Below, in pieces: positions 4,499-6,406 of a stretch of DNA of 6,406 nucleotides (position 1 is the first letter of the stretch; each line of letters begins with the position of its first letter). This DNA is from Helicobacteraceae bacterium (GTDB lineage: Bacteria > Campylobacterota > Campylobacteria > Campylobacterales > Sulfurimonadaceae): the NCBI GenBank assembly GCA_027081565.1, contig JALWKG010000079.1:1-6406 (forward strand), given 5' to 3'. Below the pieces are notes generated by a model. That model saw only the letters and a list, made by a program, of their open reading frames with translations. It was not told where the DNA came from and did not search any database. Both the position numbers and the translations under genes were made by a program.

Positions 4499-5200
4499 AT
4501 GGCATGTGATACTCCCGTTCAAGCAAAAAAAGAAGTTGTCTCAGAAAATGAGACCCAAACAACAACTACAAAAAAGGAAAGTAATATGAGTTCAACCTTA
4601 GTAATGCGAAAAGCACCAGAGTTTTCAATGGAAGCGTATGACGCTAAAACAGGTCATTATATAACAGTAAATAGTGAAGATTATAAAGGGAAATGGCATG
4701 TAGTATGTTTTTATCCTGGAGATTTTACTTTTGTATGCCCAACTGAACTAGCAGCTATGAATGCAAAATACGATGAATTTCAGGCAATGGGTGTTGAAAT
4801 ACTAGCAGCTTCAACTGATTCAAAATTCTCTCACAAAAGATTTGTAGAGACAGAACCACTTTTAAAAGATTTAAAACTTACTATTGGTGCAGATGGTACG
4901 AAAGAAGTAAGTCGTGCTTTTGGTGTACTTCTTGAAGATGAAGGTGTTGCTTTACGTGGAAGATTTCTTATAAATCCAGATGGTGTAGTGGTAGCGCAAG
5001 AAGTGCAAGCGCCATCAGTCGGTAGAAATGTAAATGAGTTTTTAAGACAGGTAGAAGCTTGGCAGCATGCGACTGAAACCGGAGAGGTCTGTCCTGCAGG
5101 CTGGAGACCAGGTAAAAAGACACTTCCTGTCAATACCGATGTTGAACAGATGACAGGCAGGGTAGGTGATTACATTACTATTGAAGAGATCTTAAGCTAA
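4499..5200 (+). CDS. Typical 2-Cys peroxiredoxin (AhpC/Prx1 type) with N-terminal extension
   Basis: The product is 233 residues from the ATG at 4499. The peroxiredoxin domain starts near residue 36. It shows PGDFTFVCPTE (73-83) with peroxidatic Cys80 in the PxxxTxxC motif, the GVLLEDEGVALRGRFLI segment and resolving Cys198 in GEVCPAGW. It reduces hydrogen peroxide and organic peroxides; reductant is probably thioredoxin or AhpF, not encoded here. No GGLG motif is seen, which suggests the robust, hyperoxidation-resistant form. Residues 1-29 are a polar, Thr/Lys/Glu-rich extension with no signal-peptide character. A second strong start (ATG 4586, residue 30, with its own AAGGA) would give a normal 204-residue enzyme. 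I keep 4499 because AAGGA lies 6 nt before it; a TTG at 4493 abuts that site. The first two thirds are much more AT-rich than the last third and the neighbouring genes. Confidence 0.93.
   Translation: MACDTPVQAKKEVVSENETQTTTTKKESNMSSTLVMRKAPEFSMEAYDAKTGHYITVNSEDYKGKWHVVCFYPGDFTFVCPTELAAMNAKYDEFQAMGVEILAASTDSKFSHKRFVETEPLLKDLKLTIGADGTKEVSRAFGVLLEDEGVALRGRFLINPDGVVVAQEVQAPSVGRNVNEFLRQVEAWQHATETGEVCPAGWRPGKKTLPVNTDVEQMTGRVGDYITIEEILS
4574..4578 (+). promoter_or_regulatory. Internal ribosome-binding site for a second peroxiredoxin start
   Basis: AAGGA lies 7 nt before the in-frame ATG at 4586, inside the coding sequence. Translation from there removes exactly the 29-residue extension and leaves a peroxiredoxin of family length. 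It either marks the real start or gives a second isoform. Confidence 0.5.
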
Positions 5201-5212
5201 TCTCATAAACCT

Positions 5213-5233
5213 GTCGTAGCGACTTAGTTTTTT
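5213..5233 (+). terminator. Possible terminator between convergent genes
   Basis: GTCG-TAG-CGAC (5213-5223) forms a 4-bp GC-rich stem with a 3-nt loop. TTAG and six T residues (5228-5233) follow. It lies 12 nt past the peroxiredoxin stop, and the T-run overlaps the last codons of the convergent gene. The stem is short, so confidence is limited. Confidence 0.35.
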
Positions 5234-6406
5234 ATAAGACCACCGCGGTTGTAACGGCTCGATGGATTCCAGAGCAGCCAACCGCTGCAGTTTGTGTCAT
5301 CTGCTGCGCGGATCTGCTCTTTGACCTCGAAGTCATTGTAGTGCTTACGGGAAAATGCATAGTCTTTGAAGTACTGCAGCCAAGGACGCAAACGTACTGG
5401 TTCTACTGTCTCTTCCATCTTTAGCAGTGTCGCCTTGACAATACGGTAAGGCTCTTGAGCAGGGTCTTTGATCCCTAAAACACCACTGTTAAAACCTGAA
5501 GGGTAAAGCATCGGAGATATATAGTCTGCATGTTTTTCTAAAACTTCAGTTTTGTGACCAATATTGGTATCTGACTTGGTGTCCCATGCCACATAACCAT
5601 AAGTGTCTACTGATAAAAATGTACCATACGGTCGCAAACGATGAGAGGCTTTATTAATAAAGTGACCAATAGCCTTTAGACGGTTTTCTTGGTTGTTCTC
5701 TTGAGAGAAGACCAGATGTGCCTTAGCAGGAAAACGTACATAGTCGAAGTTGATCTCATCAAAACCCTTTTGAGCTGCATCAACCGCAATCGAGATGATG
5801 TAGTCTTGGGCATCAGAATTAAAAGGGTCTACCCAGGCCATCTTGGCTGCATTACGCCACAAAGTACCATCAGGATTCAAAACAGCACGATCTGGATGGT
5901 TTTTAGCACTTAATTCATCTTTAAAACAGACAACACGCGCGATGGTATAAATATGTTTTTCTTTAAGAGACTTCATGTAGGAGTCTATGTCTTTTATGGT
6001 CCGGTTGTAGTGCGCATCCATAGCGCTGGCAGCTTTTACATTAGTTTTATAAGACATCATACCTTGTTCACTTTTGACATCAATGACCAAGGCATTGGCT
6101 TCTGTCGTATCTATAAGGTTCATAGCATTTTTATAGGTCTTACTCTTAGGAGATGCACCCCAAAAAGAGAGATAAAGTGCTTTGACTTTGACAGGTTCTA
6201 TCTCTAACGTTTTTTCAGAACTGTTGACATCCCAGGAAAAAGGACGATAGCCATAGGCTTTTACATGGATGCTTTTAGTTTTAGTAGCATCAAAATCAAC
6301 CACACCTTTCACATCACTCATGGTTACTTTATGGTTTTGTATAAATTGAGCATTAACAAGAGGCTCATGACTGGTTTTGTCTACTAAAGTGACCTGTTGA
6401 GCAGAA
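5224..6406 (-). CDS. DUF4015-type putative glycoside hydrolase, C-terminal part (5' end outside window)
   Basis: The minus frame stays open past the ATG at 6321 to the right edge, adding 28 codons (beginning SAQQVTLVDK) for 393 visible residues. That ATG has no ribosome-binding site and sits mid-domain, so the true start is beyond the window. Numbering from that ATG, residues before about 45 look like a small beta-sandwich (VTLVDKTSHEPLVNAQ onward, then VDFDATKTKSIHVKAYGYRPF). A TIM-barrel-like DUF4015 (PF13200) domain follows: LYLSFWG (49-55), ANALVIDVKSEQG (75-87), YTIARVVCFKDE (125-136), the family core FDEINFDYVRFP (187-198), DYISPMLYPSGF (266-277) and GWLLWNPSSRYN (347-358). It is predicted to act on envelope or extracellular polysaccharide, but no activity can be assigned. 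Location cannot be judged without the N-terminus. Confidence 0.88.
   Translation of the reverse strand, partial: SAQQVTLVDKTSHEPLVNAQFIQNHKVTMSDVKGVVDFDATKTKSIHVKAYGYRPFSWDVNSSEKTLEIEPVKVKALYLSFWGASPKSKTYKNAMNLIDTTEANALVIDVKSEQGMMSYKTNVKAASAMDAHYNRTIKDIDSYMKSLKEKHIYTIARVVCFKDELSAKNHPDRAVLNPDGTLWRNAAKMAWVDPFNSDAQDYIISIAVDAAQKGFDEINFDYVRFPAKAHLVFSQENNQENRLKAIGHFINKASHRLRPYGTFLSVDTYGYVAWDTKSDTNIGHKTEVLEKHADYISPMLYPSGFNSGVLGIKDPAQEPYRIVKATLLKMEETVEPVRLRPWLQYFKDYAFSRKHYNDFEVKEQIRAADDTNCSGWLLWNPSSRYNRGGLIKN

Noticed and set aside
4831..5133. Minus-strand open frame inside the peroxiredoxin gene
   Set aside because: It is antisense to conserved catalytic regions; its composition follows from the real gene.
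6319..6321. ATG at 6321 as the start of the DUF4015 gene
   Set aside because: The frame is open upstream to the window edge, the upstream residues continue a folded domain, and no ribosome-binding site precedes it.

Overview
This 6.4 kb chromosomal segment most resembles a sulfur-metabolising Campylobacterota (epsilonproteobacterial) genome, probably Sulfurovum- or Sulfurimonas-like. That assignment is inference from protein character (small periplasmic c-type cytochrome, alginate-export-type outer-membrane porin, DUF302 protein, periplasmic rhodanese, dynamin-like GTPase), AT-rich promoters and moderate GC in most genes. I see no tRNA, rRNA, CRISPR array or insertion sequence.

Layout. Positions 1-416 (minus) hold the N-terminus of a dynamin-family GTPase that runs off the left edge. 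Its leader (425-541) contains an unusual set of alternating inverted repeats. Positions 590-1468 (minus) hold a two-gene unit: an exported single-domain rhodanese followed by a DUF302 protein. Divergent from it, 1611-1979 (plus) encodes an ArsR-type winged-helix regulator with its own terminator. Then comes a tight plus-strand operon at 2170-4342: exported c-type cytochrome, exported thioredoxin-fold protein with a CGAC motif, and a 468-residue outer-membrane beta-barrel. A typical 2-Cys peroxiredoxin with a 29-residue N-terminal extension follows at 4499-5200, and is markedly more AT-rich over its first two thirds. Convergent to it, the C-terminal part of a DUF4015 putative glycoside-hydrolase-like protein enters from the right edge (5224-6406, minus).

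The most interesting feature is a probable local regulon. The same perfect inverted repeat, ATTTAGC-N6-GCTAAAT, occurs exactly twice: in front of the rhodanese gene (1484-1503) and in front of the cytochrome gene (2120-2139). Further half-sites lie at the regulator's own promoter and 60 bp upstream of the second operator. This suggests that the ArsR-type protein controls both the rhodanese-DUF302 unit and the cytochrome-thioredoxin-porin operon, which together would form one envelope module for sulfur or thiol redox chemistry. The inducing signal and substrate cannot be read from the sequence. The regulator has neither the arsenic-sensing CVCDL motif nor the first sensing cysteine of BigR/SqrR, and carries an apparent insertion with an extra cysteine.

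Several starts were chosen by ribosome-binding-site spacing rather than maximal frame length: 1611, 2170, 2504 and 4499. The two edge genes are incomplete.
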